NCBI GenBank assembly: GCA_029859085.1
Contig: JAOUDU010000097.1
Coordinates: 1-8,158 of the forward strand
Source: Gammaproteobacteria bacterium
Lineage (GTDB): Bacteria; Pseudomonadota; Gammaproteobacteria; Pseudomonadales; Halieaceae
Length of the DNA stretch: 8,158 bases
Direction of reading: 5' to 3'
Made by a program: the position numbers and the translations under genes. Shown here piece after piece: positions 7,845 through 8,158 of the stretch. The notes beneath the pieces are model-generated. The model was not told the DNA's origin and made no database searches. It was given only the letters and a program-made list of their open reading frames with translations. Positions within the stretch are counted from its first letter, which is position 1. Each line of letters starts with the position of its first letter.

Positions 7845-8158
7845 GTGAAGGCACTGCTGCAACGGGTGACATGCGCCAGCGTCAGTGTCGGCGGTGCCGT
7901 TGTGGGGGAAATTGGTGCCGGTCTTCTGGTATTGCTGGGCCTGGACAAGGGCGATGACCGGCCGGCGGCGGACCGTATGCTCGACAGGCTCCTGGCCTAC
8001 CGCGTGTTTGCCGACGCGCAGGGGCGCATGAACCGCAGTGTTGCCGATGTAAACGGGGGTGTCCTGCTGGTATCCCAGTTCACCCTGTCAGCGGATACCG
8101 CCAGGGGATTGCGACCGGGTTTTTCCCGGGCGCTGGCGCCGGCGGAAGCGCAAGCCCT
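7845..8158 (+). CDS. dtd: D-aminoacyl-tRNA deacylase (N-terminal 104 residues, cut by window edge)
   Basis: DTD hydrolyses D-amino acids mischarged on tRNA (and glycine from tRNA-Ala), a cytoplasmic proofreading step. The product begins [17 protein letters not shown] with [13 protein letters not shown], close to E. coli Dtd, and carries the active-site motif SQFTLSAD (77-84) followed by RGLRPGF. The family is about 145 residues, so roughly 40 residues, including the second conserved Gly-Pro motif, lie beyond the window. The start is a GTG; upstream there is only a weak purine-rich signal in the last bases of typA, so translational coupling across the 10-base gap is likely. No odd residues are seen in the visible part. 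Confidence 0.95.
   Translation, partial: MKALLQRVTCASVSVGGAVVGEIGAGLLVLLGLDKGDDRPAADRMLDRLLAYRVFADAQGRMNRSVADVNGGVLLVSQFTLSADTARGLRPGFSRALAPAEAQA

Overview
The window is an ordinary, well-conserved stretch of a gammaproteobacterial chromosome with high GC content. It holds the nitrogen-regulation cluster glnA – DUF4124 gene – ntrB – ntrC on the minus strand. Diverging from it on the plus strand are thiI, typA (bipA) and the start of dtd. From memory, the side-by-side order typA–thiI–glnA with ntrBC beyond resembles Pseudomonas and other marine Gammaproteobacteria more than the enteric glnA-glnL-glnG operon. The genus cannot be named from the sequence alone.

Layout. Positions 1-699 (minus) are the first 233 codons of ntrC, running off the left edge. 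ntrB (701-1750, minus) lies one base upstream of it. A 265-base gap (1751-2015) carries a predicted sigma-54 promoter for ntrBC, a near-perfect NtrC palindrome, and a terminator-like nested hairpin that encloses this palindrome. A small exported DUF4124/Ig-like protein follows (2016-2570, minus). A strong intrinsic terminator (2630-2658) separates it from glnA (2678-4084, minus). The 330-base divergent region 4085-4414 holds the glnA leader and Shine-Dalgarno, a consensus -24/-12 sigma-54 promoter, two NtrC-type dyads upstream and a possible thiI -10 box. On the plus strand come thiI (4415-5860), a 159-base leader region with a TATAAT box, typA (6020-7834, TTG start), and dtd (7845 to the right edge, GTG start, partial).

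How the genes work together. NtrB phosphorylates NtrC under nitrogen limitation. NtrC-P, bound at upstream sites, would activate sigma-54 RNA polymerase at glnA to make glutamine synthetase, and probably at ntrBC itself. GlnA keeps the adenylylation tyrosine, so post-translational control is also expected. The plus-strand genes are unrelated housekeeping functions: tRNA 4-thiouridine/thiamine sulfur transfer (thiI), a ribosome-associated GTPase (typA) and D-aminoacyl-tRNA proofreading (dtd).

I found no mobile element, CRISPR array, RNA gene or clear novel system. The most interesting content is regulatory: a predicted sigma-54/NtrC architecture at both glnA and ntrBC, and an NtrC site embedded in a terminator-like hairpin. 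The uncharacterised exported protein inside the nitrogen cluster is the only gene of unknown function.
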